The notes under the pieces: model-generated
Told to the model about the DNA's origin: nothing
The model's database searches: none
The model's input: only the letters and a program-made list of their open reading frames with translations
Assembly: GCA_023053545.1 (NCBI GenBank)
Contig: JAKZAN010000006.1
Location: 1,679,001 to 1,743,000 of the forward strand
Length of the DNA: 64,000 nt
Direction of reading: 5' to 3'
From: Lepidurus packardi
Lineage: Eukaryota > Arthropoda > Branchiopoda > Notostraca > Triopsidae
Program-made: the position numbers and the translations under genes
In this document: positions 11,301 through 23,247 of the stretch, piece by piece
Layout: every line of letters begins with the position of its first letter
Position numbering within the stretch: the first letter of the stretch is position 1

Positions 11301-12654
11301 GCGTGCTCCTGAACTCCAAGACCTGACGAATTGCAAGTAATCGTCATAAACGTGCTTGCTAGGAATAGGGCTGCGAATGTACCCAATTTCGTAAGGTGGA
11401 CCAAACAGCTGAGTATAAATATATGGTCCATCGTACTCTTGGGTCTGTCCTTTGTAATCGCGTTTAGGTTCGGGTTCTACGCCTCGTCGTTCAGTACGGC
11501 GAGATTCTCCAACCAGTAGATCATCTAAAGTATCAATGACACCTGAAACTTTGGTCATCCTTTGTGTAGGAGATGCTCGTTTGTGTCGCTTGGCTTGTCC
11601 CAAGTGAGCCCAGTTAACATTGTAGTGGTAGTTGTCGCTGGTGCTGGTAACTACTGGAAAACCCAATTCATCTACGCTACGACGACCCATAGAACGCGAC
11701 GACCAATAGTCCTGTTCATAAGCGTTATAATACCCCAATTGAGACGATTGTTGCTCCAAAGCTTGACCGGATTGCTCTTCGGACGGTATCAGTAGCAGGT
11801 AAGCTACTTTATCAGAATGGCTTGATCTGCTCTGGATAGGTCTGGCTAAAGGGAGCTTGTCAATGGGTAGAACGTTAAGTCGTTCGGCTTCCAATGGTTC
11901 AAGAATTTGCTCGTGTTCGTAAATGCGGCCATGGTCTTGACGCGCTAACACGCCAACGGAAACACTAAATGCGATCAGCAGTATACACCTCAGTACGGAA
12001 GCTGGCTTCTAGCGGATTAAAAAATGAAAGAAAAGTAGAACAATGAGCGCCATATGGTAAGGGGATGACTCAAAAGTGAGTCTTCCCACACAGCTTGGAA
12101 AATTTAATTATTGCTGGAAATGCTGCCACGTGCTCGTTCATGCGTGAAGCACTGGTCAGCTTTCACTCACCACTTGACAAAACATCAAACACCATGAAGA
12201 AGAAATACTAAAAAAACTACCTGCCTGTACTTTACTCGCTCAGCAAATTTTCAACTAGTTAATCAAATAAAAAAAGTACCATATTCAAAATAAAATAAAG
12301 AATAAGCCCAATAGTCCTATATTTATATACTGTTCGAGATTGCGGTTCCATTATTCCTCAAAATATGCAATAGTCTATAACAATCTTAGGATAATTTAGA
12401 ACAGTTAATTGCAATATAATAATCATTATTCGCATTATATTGCAAAATAATAATTACTTTTTTGCTATTAATGTTATAAAAGTAACTGACGTAAATAACC
12501 AATCACTGTTCGTTTCAAGTTAATATTGCCATTTTTTATTTAGAATAGCTAATTAGAAAATAAGCATAAGCTCCTTATACTGTTTTGCACATTAATTATA
12601 TATACAAAAAAGAAATACGGCGTAGCTTACCAAGTAGGTTAGCTCAGAAGCCAT
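8326..12654 (-). CDS. Large secreted Tyr/Ser/Lys-rich repeat protein (probable cuticle or matrix protein)
   Basis: Three coding exons: 12654-12631, 12008-9180 and 9084-8326, giving 1,203 aa. Exons 1-2 together make a signal peptide with the hydrophobic core CILLIAFSVSVGVLA. The next about 200 residues contain dibasic/furin-like sites (GRRS, RHKR, ERRG). Residues from about 200 to 820 are a disordered Tyr/Ser/Lys/Asp-rich tract. Its second half holds at least four imperfect about 40-residue units of the form KDYKAPxxY..KEYSxxKAS..YDDGYK. A conserved-looking block (IIGRYQVTDSKAFLPVSV, then VVYYLPYGQPLPVKL and another RKR site) follows, then a Ser/Thr-rich tail. I do not recognise the family. 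Composition suggests a cross-linkable, tyrosine-rich extracellular protein. If intron 2 is retained, the frame stops at 9165, giving a shorter form that keeps the whole repeat tract. Confidence 0.75.
9600..10080 (-). repeat. Coding tandem repeat of YDDGYK/KDYKAP units
   Basis: Imperfect tandem units of roughly 120 nt inside exon 2. Each encodes a KDYK(A/V)P-x-KEY-x-KAS-x-YDDGYK pattern. Units differ mostly by substitutions and small in-frame length changes. Confidence 0.75.
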
Positions 12655-12822
12655 CCTGAAACGATATGGGACACAGACGAAACTTCACTCAATTAGTATC
12701 CACACTTCTGGCGTTATAATAATGGACACTACAATGTATGTTTTTTACTTGCTCGTTTCTTAAGCTGCATTCAAGATGAAAAGCGAATGGATGACTGATG
12801 AAGAAGATACCGGACAGTTGGC

Positions 12823-12830
12823 TTTTTATA
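12823..12830 (-). promoter_or_regulatory. TATA box of the secreted repeat-protein gene
   Basis: TATAAAAA on the minus strand, about 170 nt upstream of the first coding exon (12654). It is the best core-promoter match in the region. A transcription start near 12795 is inferred from spacing. Confidence 0.4.
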
Positions 12831-15794
12831 CCGTGAGGTAGGTTCTTGGTCTGTGGGATGGTCGCCTGGGAAAGTGGATTCCTTTTACCAAGGGCTTAAG
12901 CTCATTTGTTTCCCCGTTTCTTAACATCAAAGAAAAATGGGTCTCTCGAGTTCTATAATCTCTCCAATGAACATGATGTGCCATGTGTTGTCAATGGGTC
13001 GGAGGCAGGTGACAGGTCTTCTTATCTTCTTATCTTCTTACTCTTCTTATCGGAATTTTTAGGCTACAGTTTATAATGATCTAACTATTATAAAAAGTTC
13101 CCACAAGCAAAATTTAAGGCATACAAATAGATACGTAATCGCTAAAGTAAAAGTGCAAGTTGTTAAGCTTTAAGGACTTATTCTTAAAGAGATGAGTCAG
13201 GCGAGTATATGGACATAGCGAGAGAGGTTATACCTTTATGAGGGAAATTTCAACCGCACGGATATGGCCCAGCTTTGGCTTGTCATGAAGAAGGGAAACG
13301 AGGCAATGGAGACATTTTGAACCGCGGTAGTCATGCATCAATAAAAATCGAGGCTTGTAACCGAGATACACATGTATATGGAGCAACCAAAACTGGACAA
13401 TGAACGAAAAACACATATAGCGCAGCGAGCAGATTTTACTTTCTTTCTCTTATAAGTACCAAATAAACGCGCACAAAAGAACAACGTAAGAACATTCAAC
13501 GCTGAATAGGACCGAATAATTGTGTTTGACAGCTAATGAGTTTTCTAAATTGGGTTCTTCTTAGCTTTAGGTGAAAAGAACCTCGCAAGATTATGTATAT
13601 AATGATGGTAGTAAGTTAGAAAAAGTTAGAAATAAGCAGCAGCCGAGCGTAAATTATGTTTTGGTTTTCCGTTTCCAAATTTCTCTAAGCTTGCAAACAC
13701 CGCTAGGTCATTTGGTCTTCTATCTACTCAAAACTGCGTACAACAATCTTGGTAACGTTTTTTTTTTCATGTAATAAAGAAGAAGTTGCTATGAACAATG
13801 CTTGGGCAGCTTGTTTGGTGGGTAAGGAAACTGCAAGGACGAAGCTACTTTCCCTATCCCCGGCCGACGAAATATAAGATTCGTCCAACACCTGCTGTCT
13901 TCTGTCATTCTGGTTGCGCCAGTAAAACCATTGATATATATATGACTGTAGCACCCTATAAGAAACAATTTGGGCTACAATTAAATTACACGCATGATAG
14001 TTCACTAGGTGACGGTGGTACTAAAGAAAGCAATCTCTTCAAAGTACTATATAAAACCAAGTTGACATAACGAGGTCTCGGCGAATTCTTTTTGAATGGA
14101 AGGCAACACATAAGGAAAAGTTTGTAACTTCACGCTATGATACTAACTTAGTGTTTATAAAAAGAGAGATGAAGACTTCAATGTGTTAAAGTAAAGTCAA
14201 GTACAAACCGGATTACCATCTGTGTTTTCTAAGACGAGATACACAACACTTGATGTATTGCTTCAGAACTTTCTACTTTTTGGCTGGACTGGAATACACA
14301 CTTATGTAGCTAATTACAGGCTCCCTACTTCTGTTTGTAAACTGAACTTGGATAATAAGGATAGCCTTTTAGGGTTTTACACGTAATTGCAAAAGAAGGT
14401 AAATAGTACGAGACTTCGCAGCAATAAGAATCACAGAACCCGGCTTGACCAAATTTACGCCTTAATCGGATTGCATAAGCGTGACATGCCAAAGAAATTT
14501 TCACGTGAGTAAATATAATGAGAAAATCTCTTATTCAAGAGCGATTTGTGTCTATCCCCGCTAATAATGCCATACAAACTGAATTCCTAAACTAGCAGGA
14601 CACCTTATTCCCTGAGAATGTCTGACACAACTATACTAATAGAAGCGTCGAATACTTTCAATAAACACAATTTTTTTTATTAATTGTTATAAGTGTTTTC
14701 CATCGTAAAAACCCACTATATTTCTTCCACTAGATTTATTGGCCTTAAATCAATGAGCCTTTCAATCCTATTCCTGCACACTTATAAAAAAAGGAAGTAG
14801 CTCAATGCTCTTATTGCACTACTCCCATCAACCCTGTTTTTATTTATAAAAGACAAAAAGAGCAAGGGCTCGTAACGCCACACGAAGTAATAGGCGACAG
14901 AAAAGCGCTCGTATCTATTACGTCAACCAAGTTGACTGAGCATCTTATGCACACCACTTTTTTTCCGTTTTCCGTTTATGTCAGAGAAAACGAAAGTTTA
15001 TTTGGTTTATTAAAGCTCGCACTTGATTCGAAGACAGAATCCAATTTTACATATAACAGAATTAGCATCGTGCACCGTATAGCACATTAATTTGTCGAAA
15101 TGAAACCACCAATAAGATACACAAGGTTGTCATGGTAACATTTTGTTTTCTCTGGGATTCTTTCTCTGTAGAAAGGATATTGAGCTGTCAAGTTCTTGTT
15201 TCGTGGGGAGACTAATCATCGCATTTTCTCTCTCTCGGATATACAGCTTCCTCATTTCCCTTAAGGAGGAATCACAGAACGCACCCTCTGCACCCGCCAC
15301 AAGTGGGAGATGTAAACTCAAGTGCATCCCGTATTTCGGTTTCGCTAACCAAATTTGGAGACATGAAAACGGTAAACGCTATCGCAATTATAGGAGGATA
15401 GATGTCGCAAAAATAGAGCGTCGCTAATGTGCATTAGTCAGGTACACTTATCAGCGAACTACAGGCCGTAAGTTAGGATACAATCAAGGGAGAGAAGAAA
15501 ATAACATACTTGATGCGCCTTTCACGGGTGTGGGTATAAGGCACGCGATCGGATGCGCAGCTACAAGTGCGCGATTCTATCACGGATGAAATCGGCATCA
15601 TCAGCATCCCAAACTCAAATGCATGGCGTGAATAAGCTCCAGTGTGAATTGGCCTCTCGGCGCTACTAACAGACCCACAGAATTCAATTGTCAAGCACAG
15701 GAGAGCTCCCCTGTAAGTACTCGCACAAATGGGGCTGACAATTTGTTCGACATTATTTTTTTCCTAAACGAGATTACGTATAAGATCTATTACC
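12831..15794. other. Long intergenic region before the guanylyl cyclase
   Basis: About 3 kb without a supported gene. It includes a short imperfect TTATCTTC/TCTTCTTA tract at about 13018-13050 and several AT-rich stretches. Frames at 13724-14005 (-), 13798-14070 (+), 15143-15427 (+) and 15473-15694 (-) overlap each other or lack splice sites and similarity, so none is called. A non-coding 5' exon of the guanylyl cyclase may end at about 15712 (followed by GTAAGTAC) and splice to about 15784, just before its start codon. A small lineage-specific gene could be missed. Confidence 0.4.
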
Positions 15795-18700
15795 ATGTAC
15801 GGAATGCTACTGGAGAGCGTGCAACATTTCTTGCAAGTAAGTTGACCCTCTCATTTCTTACATAATTGTATCAAACTACCCACATACATCAAGTGCTGAA
15901 GCTACGATAACATGCAAGCTACAGCGAATTGCGAATTAGCATTTTTAACGATTATTATTGGAAATAAATACAAATTGCTTATCACGTTTTCTAACCAAAT
16001 TGATGCTCGATAGAACGCTTATCCTCTTGCTTTGTTGGCAAATGTCAAGGGGAAAGGAGAGAAAATAGGAAGAAAACGTGCCTTAAGCATTTATAAAGCC
16101 TTAGTAGCTTTGGAAAAAATCTAAAAAAAAATCTAAGCTTAAGGAAGCCGTTTCTTTCTTCTTGCACTTTCGCCCTCCGCCAAAACTCGCCTTTTCTCAC
16201 TATTCGACTTGGGGCGTCTGGTCACCGTTTCGGTTGAAAACTCGCAGCTGGAATACGGAGAAGACACATGGCGCTCTATTTTGGAAGAAGTAGGTTATCG
16301 GAATGTCGTATTCAGCACGCATCAGCAATATCCCGACGAAATTATGATGAAGCTCGCCACAGCGGCTGCCAGACTCACCAACGCTGCTCGCAAACGAGGT
16401 CCCAGTAGTTCGTCGCAACGACCAATAACCGCTGCTGGTCGAAAAGTTAACGAAGACGGGGCCACCATTATAACACAGGAAACACAGCCAGAAGATTTTC
16501 TTCGATTCTTTGGCCGTTGTTTCGTCCGTTTCTTTTGTCATCATGGGTATGACAAATTGATCAAGGTAAATCGACCATCTCTGTATGTTATTTACACAGA
16601 CACACACAAAAAACATGCAAAATCGCACACATGGCTGGTACTACTGACAGTGACAGCGACATTACTTTTCCCCGGTTTTTCCACCGAAAAAAAAAAATAA
16701 AAAACGGAAACTGCTGGAAGATTTCTGAGACTGTTGGCCAGCTATCGATTCTCCATAAACAATGATTTATCCCAAAAGGACGCTAAACCACTCCAATGTA
16801 ACCAAGGGAGCATTTGTGCTAGGTTTGCGGTCGCTACTTTTGTGACTTCTTGAACGGGATCGATAACATTCATTCCCAAATGAGATTCATTTACCCGAAA
16901 ATGCGAAGCCCTTCTATGTACGTGTCCGAAGAGCTACCAGACGGCGTCATTCTTAATTACCGGACCACTCGTATGGGCTTAGAGACGTACCTTGTGGGTA
17001 AGTCTCGACTCATTACGCACGAATTCGCGACTCTTTCTTGTTAGTATTTCATACCCTTTTAATCGTGCCCAATTGTGTCTCGTTCCTCGTTAGGGCAACT
17101 ATTGCAAATCGCCCACGACTTTTACGGTATTGCGCTTAAAGTGAAGCTGATTAATAAGAAATCATCCGTGTCAAGCGAAGGCAGCGATACCACTCATCAT
17201 ATGCAATTCCGCTTACATTTTGATAACACCGACTATCTGAATCGAAGAAGGAATTCGAGTAGTGTTGGACCGAGAGATTTGCCCGGCGTACCAAGAAAGG
17301 TACTGCTTCAATTGTTTCCCTTCGCTCTCGTTTTGGGACGAAACTTGGAAGTCATTGCGGCTGGGCAACAAATCATCCAAATGTTTCAAGACAGTCTTGT
17401 TGGACGAGAAGTCAATTCTGTTGCTCGCATGCGAAGACCACGCATGCAAATTACTTGGGATAACGTATTTTTTCAGTCTACAACTATACGGTTTAGCCCC
17501 TAACAACTTAAGTTTAGATATTCTGCTTACAAAAAGTCCACTGCGAGCTAGAGGTCGGTCCTGAACCGGAAAAGTCCGACGAAGAGCCACCGAAAAGAAT
17601 CCTCTTGCAGGGCCAAATGCGTTATTTGGACGATTGGGACGCCATTTTCTTTGTCTGCAATCCTATGTAAGCTTTTTTCCGTTCCTTTTGACGACTGAGG
17701 CGGGTCACATTTATTTCTGGTTTCGACGGCCGTGTGCCCACTAGGTTAAATAATCTGCAAGACATGATTGACCTGAAGTTATATGTGAACGATTTGAGTC
17801 TCCATGGCTTCGGGAGAGAAATGGTTCTTTCTGGATGGCAGCACAATTCTAGGCAATTCTTTATAAAAGCACACATTTCAATTACAGTAGTCTTTAGGTT
17901 AGAAGAGATGTACGAAACTGCCGAAAAGCGTTCAATGGATCTACAGAATATGTACGAGTTACAAGACTCCTGGAAACAACGCGGTGACCGATTACTGTAC
18001 TCCATGATCCCCCAATCCGTTGCCGACAAGTTACGTGGAGGCATCGATCCTGTGGACACTTGCCAGTCGTTCAGCTTCGTGACGATTCTTTTCATTGAGT
18101 TGGCCCAATTTAGCGAGATGACCGAATCGAATGCATGGGATGCCATGGCGTGCTTAAACGCAGTTTTCTCGCGTTTCGATGCCATTGTGGACGAACACAA
18201 AGTTTACAAAGTTGGGTTAATTTCCTTGTCTATAACCGCCTTAATTGATTTTTCACTTACATAGGTAGAGACTGTGGGTGCAGTTTACATGGTAGTCGGC
18301 GGCGCTCCGGACATAAACGAAACGCACCCCCGAGATATTGCGCGTGTGTCATTGGCAATTCGTGAAGTAGGAGAAACCATGGAAGGACTGACGCACGGAA
18401 TGCAAGTCAGGCTCAAGATAGGTACGAGCTCCAACTAAAAAAATTGAATATTCATCTTGTTATGTTGAGCACTTTGCATAATTATTTACTATTGTCTCCT
18501 GATTTAGGTATTCATGTAGGATCTGTCGTGGCGGGCGTGGTTGGAAGGAAAATGCCCCGGTACTGTTTATTTGGGGATACGGTGAATACCGCAGCTCGAA
18601 TGCAAACATCATCGCTGGTAAGACGATATTTTTCATCTGAATATGCATTAGTATCAGTTCGCCTGCATAATCCCGATACAGGCTGGCAAGATTCACGTCT

Positions 18701-18937
18701 CACACGATGCTCACACACACTTAAGGACGCAATTTGAAACAGAATTACGTGGGACCATTGCCGTCAAAGTATTAACGTCAAGCGCGTAGCGAATTAAGTA
18801 CTTCACAGATTTTTACTTAGGGTAAAGGCGATATGCTAACGTACTGGTTAACTGGCGAGCGAGGTAGCAATGCTAACCAAAGAGTTGAAGACTCGGCTGT
18901 TAATAATGAATTAGAGATGCCGTCCTTAAGTTACTAA
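15795..18937 (+). CDS. Atypical soluble guanylyl cyclase (Gyc-88E/89D type)
   Basis: Eleven exons: 15795-15836, 16248-16565, 16823-16997, 17094-17464, 17518-17666, 17745-17852, 17898-18210, 18265-18421, 18508-18617, 18682-18768 and 18821-18937; 648 aa. Order: H-NOX haem domain (about 1-190, starting [10 protein letters not shown]), an H-NOX-associated domain, a signalling helix ([16 protein letters not shown]), then a class III cyclase domain. The H-NOX keeps the proximal histidine (DNIHSQM) and a YxSxR-like YRTTR haem-carboxylate motif. The cyclase keeps KVE for guanine and DTVNTAAR for the transition state. The two usual metal-binding aspartates are absent (ILFIEL and VGAVYM), as in beta-like or atypical subunits, so it may need a partner. 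The H-NOX carries an extra about 32-residue Ser/Arg-rich insertion around FRFF. Such proteins are oxygen/NO sensors making cGMP in neurons; that role here is inferred. Confidence 0.9.
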
Positions 18938-19366
18938 CGTAAAAGTGAATAAAAGCGGACAACAAGTTTATCGAAAACCATAGCTTATATTATGCAATTC
19001 TGTGCTACTCTGAAAGTCCCGCAGGATAACGAGAAAATTAGCATCTTCCAGACGCAGACAAGCGCCAAAGGCAAGGAAAAAAATACAGAAAGAAACGAAC
19101 ATTACCGGTGAAACAACTCTGCATGCTTTCACTAATGCACGCCTGATGTAACGAATAATAAATAAACCATAATAACATTATGGTTACTACAAAAATTTAA
19201 ATTAAGGAAAGAAAAAAAAGATAGCCTACTCGAGCAATGCAATAAACGAAATCACTGCAAAGTTGACAACTTGTCATGAAAACTGGAATCGTAACTATTA
19301 GAACACGTTATCTACAGAAAAAAAAATGCGGAAAAACACCGCAAACAAAGCCCTAAAACCTTTTCC
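18938..19366. other. 3' ends of guanylyl cyclase and TGN38-like gene
   Basis: Gap between convergent genes. An AATAAAA at about 18946-18952 sits just beyond the cyclase stop and is a likely polyadenylation signal. No gene seen. Confidence 0.55.
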
Positions 19367-20899
19367 TTAATAGATAATATTGCTTGTTCCAGTCTTCCGA
19401 GAAGAAGTCATAACTTCTTCCAAGTTGCTGTCCAGTTTTCGGTACGCAGCAGACCTACCACTCCGAGTAGGCGCCACTCGCCTTCTTCGTCCTTCCAAAA
19501 AGAGCGCGATAATCTGTGGTCGATAAAAATAGTGCTGCATTAGAGAGTTATAAGGTTAATGACAATACATACTTTCTGTTTATTATGGAAGGCCAAATAT
19601 CCCAAAACAGTTAGCACCAACACAACAAGAAAATACGCAAAAAAATGTGTATCTTCCGCTTCTCCGCCAGCGCTATACGTTGCAGTCTTTAACCGTGTTT
19701 CTGCCAACATAGATACGGATTTTACAACTAACTCAATAGGGGCTAATACAAAAGATAATACCCTGGTCACTGTGCTCTTGTAACTCGTCTGTGGGGAAGC
19801 GCCCTGTAGCAGCAGCCTCATTTGGTTTTGGATTCAGCTCCGGAACATCCACATCATCGTAAGCGTCCATGGCTTGCTCCCTGAAATCTCCTTTGTCTTC
19901 CGCCATACCAAAATCTTCATCGTCTTCGCTTCGTAAGACAGGAAGAGGCTGCTCGAAACCGTCTTCGTCTATGTCATCTAGACCCTGTTCTACGTTGGGG
20001 TCCAAACTAACAGGAATATTGCTGGTTTGCGAAGAAATCGATACTTGGTCTTTCATATTAAGAACAGAGGAAGATGGCACAGTTAGAGATACTCCCGCAT
20101 CTTCGGGTCTGTCAGGTTCTGATGTTGGACTTGTCCCAATCTTTGGATCTTGGCTTGCCGAAACCGTATTGCTTACACTATTACTGGAGTTGCTTGACTT
20201 TTGTGTGGTTTTCTGGGTAGCCAAAACATCACTTGTTTGCGATGTTAAAGAGATACTTTCTGTGGAAATTTCTGCTGTCGAAATTTTGGATACCAGATTT
20301 GGGATCGTTTGAGAAGATGCAGATTTGGAATTTGTCAAAGAATTGAAGTAGAACCTCCTTACAAGCTCGATTGTATGCAAAGTATTATGGCATAACTCTG
20401 GATTACCCGAGCACGCTTTTTTACAATCCATTTCCTTGACTTTCGTCCAGTCCAGTGTCGGAAAAAAGGCTAAAAGCGCAGGCTGCATCATTCCTTTTGA
20501 AGCAAGTCCTTCAAGTTCCTCGCACAGACTTTTATTAGTTATGTTTACGTTCTCAACATTACGCACAACTGAGGCAGGATATTTGCGGCAAGCCAAACTT
20601 AATAATTCAAGAGCCAACTCACACACCGTGGTCTTGCTATCCTTACACTTCTTAAGTACAACGTCTGGTTCAAAATGGGAACAATTCCCTTTAATTTTTT
20701 CTATAAACTCCAATTTTGTTTTGGAACTCGTATCAGACTTGGTTAGCTTGTTTACTACATTGGCAGAATTTTCAGAATGCGGATCTGAATCCGGAATGGC
20801 TGCTGATCCACAAATTCCCACCAAAAGTATTAAAACTAGGTGTTGTCTCCAAACAACAGTTGACGTTGACGTGAAGTATTTTGCCATGTTGACACCCAA
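19367..20899 (-). CDS. TGN38/KCT2-like type I membrane protein of the trans-Golgi network
   Basis: Three exons: 20899-19762, 19700-19573 and 19513-19367, giving 470 aa. A signal peptide (core HLVLILLVGICGSAA) precedes an N-terminal region with about ten cysteines (residues about 70-190), then a long Ser/Thr-rich and acidic disordered stalk. Exon 2 carries a single transmembrane helix (FFAYFLVVLVLTVLGYLAF) followed at once by HNKQKIIALFLEGRRRR. The cytosolic tail includes AYRKLD, a YxxPhi sorting signal, and ends NIIY. The arrangement of DTHFFAY, helix, HNK(R/Q)K, LEG and YxxLD matches vertebrate TGN38/46 and KCT2 (C5orf15), which cycle between the trans-Golgi network and cell surface. The tail resembles KCT2 more than TGN46. 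A second in-frame ATG lies at 20887. Luminal function unknown. Confidence 0.75.
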
Positions 20900-21488
20900 A
20901 TCCTCACTCTAAAATTAGCATTGAGTCAATTAACACTTCTGAGTCACAAGTCAGATTATTCTAAGTAACAACAATTATATCAGAAATTGCTCTAACGGAA
21001 ACTTTAAGATCTCGTGTTCAAACGTTTCTGACCTTATCTAATCTTCGGAATGTATTTTCCCGTTAGTTTTTCCAGCGTGAGGCAACACATTACACAAATC
21101 ACAACAAAAAACGGCGGAAGGCGGGACTACTGTCGATTTTGTGGGCGGGAATTCTGCTGTGCTGTCATCTGCATGGCTCAGCGTTGCCAACAACCGCGGA
21201 TTTCCTTGATTCGGATCTATCAAACGGTTGAACTTGGCGTGACGTTATTTCACGACTCCACTTAGTAAATAAGTGAATATAACTTTTCTGTTCTTTTGGA
21301 AGTAGAATTGATAACAACAACTATTCCAGTAACTAATTACGTGGAATAGTCAAAGTAATTGCTCAAATTTATGTACGGTATAAACGGATCAAGTACTAGT
21401 TATTACAATTCAACTGAACAAATAAATCCAGATTTTCAACAAAATGATAGCGTAATTTACATAAATAAAATAAAAGTAAAAAAAAAAG
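20900..21488. other. Promoter region of the TGN38-like gene and HIBCH 3' flank
   Basis: About 590 nt. Both flanking genes read leftwards, so this must hold the TGN38-like promoter and the HIBCH 3' UTR. Short frames near 21038-21265 overlap on both strands and look like chance. Confidence 0.5.
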
Positions 21489-22966
21489 TTATTCTAGTAC
21501 TAATTCTTGATTGGGAGGGAGTGGCTTGAAATACGAGTTAATCAGATCTTCATGGACGTCTTCCAGTTTGCTAGGTTTCCATTTGGCATTCTGGTCTTTG
21601 TCAATCAAGAGGGCCCGTACTCCTACACATAATTGAAAAGATTATGCTTATTGGCTTACGCTGAAACAGGAAGCTTACCTTCATACATATCGTGACCTAT
21701 AACAATCCGTTGCGACAATCGATACTCCATTTCTAAACATTCTTTCAAGCTCTTTTGCTTCCCTTCCTCTAAGGCTTTCAACGTCAGTTTCAACGATGTA
21801 GGTGACATTTTCTTTAACAAATCCAAAGTTTGCTTTGCAAAGTCAGATCCGTCTTTTGCAAGCTCGTTTACAATTTCTTCTACGCTTGCCGCTCCGAAAC
21901 AGTGATTGATCAAATCCATTTGCGGCTCCAAGGAAAACGGTGGCCCCTGGTTTACGATGTCGTTGGTATATGCACCCAAAGTACGCTCCAGATCAAGGGT
22001 TTGTGGGTTGGGCTTAAGTGATAATAACTCTTCACTAAAGTATGAAAGATTTTGGCTGCCCAAAATGTGAGTTGCAATTCCAGCGTGAAAAACATCTAAG
22101 CCTAAGCACAAAGGTCGTCAAGTCAAGATAAGGTTTAAAAAATAGGGTTACCCTTTAAACGATAGCCAGTTAAACCTAAAAACAAGCCTAATTTGCCTTT
22201 CAACCTTGGCAGAACATACGTCCCACCAACGTCGGGAATAAAACCAATAGCAGTTTCAGGCATAGCAAACAGGGTTCTTTCCGTAGCGATACGGTACATC
22301 CCATGAACTGACAAGCCCACTCCTCCGCCCATGACAATCCCATCGATTAAAGACACGTACGGCGTGGTAAGCTTGGATATTAAGTAGTTCAAACGATACT
22401 CTTCTCGGAAAAAGTCCGACTTCAAGCTAGAACCTCCACGAGCTGATTCGACTACAGCTCTTACATCACCACCTATAAAAGAAAACGAAATCGTTGCAAT
22501 CCATAAATTTGCTCGAAATACTATTTTTACCTGCACAAAAAGCTTTGGCCCCCGCTCCTTTTACATATATCATCGTTCTATCACTCTTATCCCATTTTTG
22601 TAGAGCAGGATGGATTGCCCGTATCATAGGCAGCGTCAACGCGTTCAAAGCTTTAGGTCGATTTAAGGTAATCACGCCTTTGTTACCGATTTCCTCGACA
22701 ATAACTTCGTCAATAGGATGGATTTTTTCTACGCCGTAACCTTTGTCTTGATCCGTATTGCTACTTGGAGAACTAGACGTTTTGCTCCCTCCATATCCGC
22801 TTGCATTTGCACTAGACATGTACCGAATAGGCTGCCAAACTGTGCGGAGAAAAGACGTCGGAAGCCGCATCTGTAAAGACATTCGAAACCCGCGCCCTGA
22901 GCCACGCTTATAAACACGCCTATTTAAAAGCATCAACAACAAGTAAACCGAGATAACTTTCCGCAT
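21489..22966 (-). CDS. HIBCH: 3-hydroxyisobutyryl-CoA hydrolase, mitochondrial
   Basis: Four exons: 22966-22531, 22472-22152, 22101-21679 and 21622-21489, giving 437 aa. The crotonase fold is clear: [14 protein letters not shown], the oxyanion-hole segment [11 protein letters not shown] (across intron 1), [15 protein letters not shown], and the catalytic [15 protein letters not shown] with the Glu and Asp typical of HIBCH. HIBCH hydrolyses 3-hydroxyisobutyryl-CoA in valine breakdown in the mitochondrial matrix. The N-terminus is long and Arg-rich. The first ATG (22966) gives a hydrophobic lead, and an alternative ATG at 22885 begins [11 protein letters not shown], a more typical mitochondrial presequence, so the true start is uncertain. 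It is head to head with SENP8, their starts about 280 nt apart. Confidence 0.92.
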
Positions 22967-23247
22967 ATTTCCGGTGACAACACCCGGTTCTGGCTGAATT
23001 CATTAGAAAGTTTTCATTCTTCAGAAATGTATGTATCTAAATAGTTATAACTATAAGCTTACCTTTTTTAATAGATAATTTTTCCTAAAAAACTGTAGAA
23101 AGAATCTCCTTTCCGTTAAATCATCAACGTCGTCAGTCGTTACTTGCCAAGGGGTCGCTTTCCTTGCAGGTTTACCAATCGCAAGACGCATTACTTTTCC
23201 AGCGCTAAATTTGAAAATCCTCATTCTTGACGTTGCAATCTTATGTT

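Noticed and set aside
13724-14070. Overlapping 93- and 90-codon frames on opposite strands
   Set aside because: Both cover the same AT-rich sequence, neither has conserved motifs, and at most one could be real.
17465-17517. Frameshift in the guanylyl cyclase after ITWDN
   Set aside because: A 53-nt GT-AG intron explains it and joins the frame to the family's next block.
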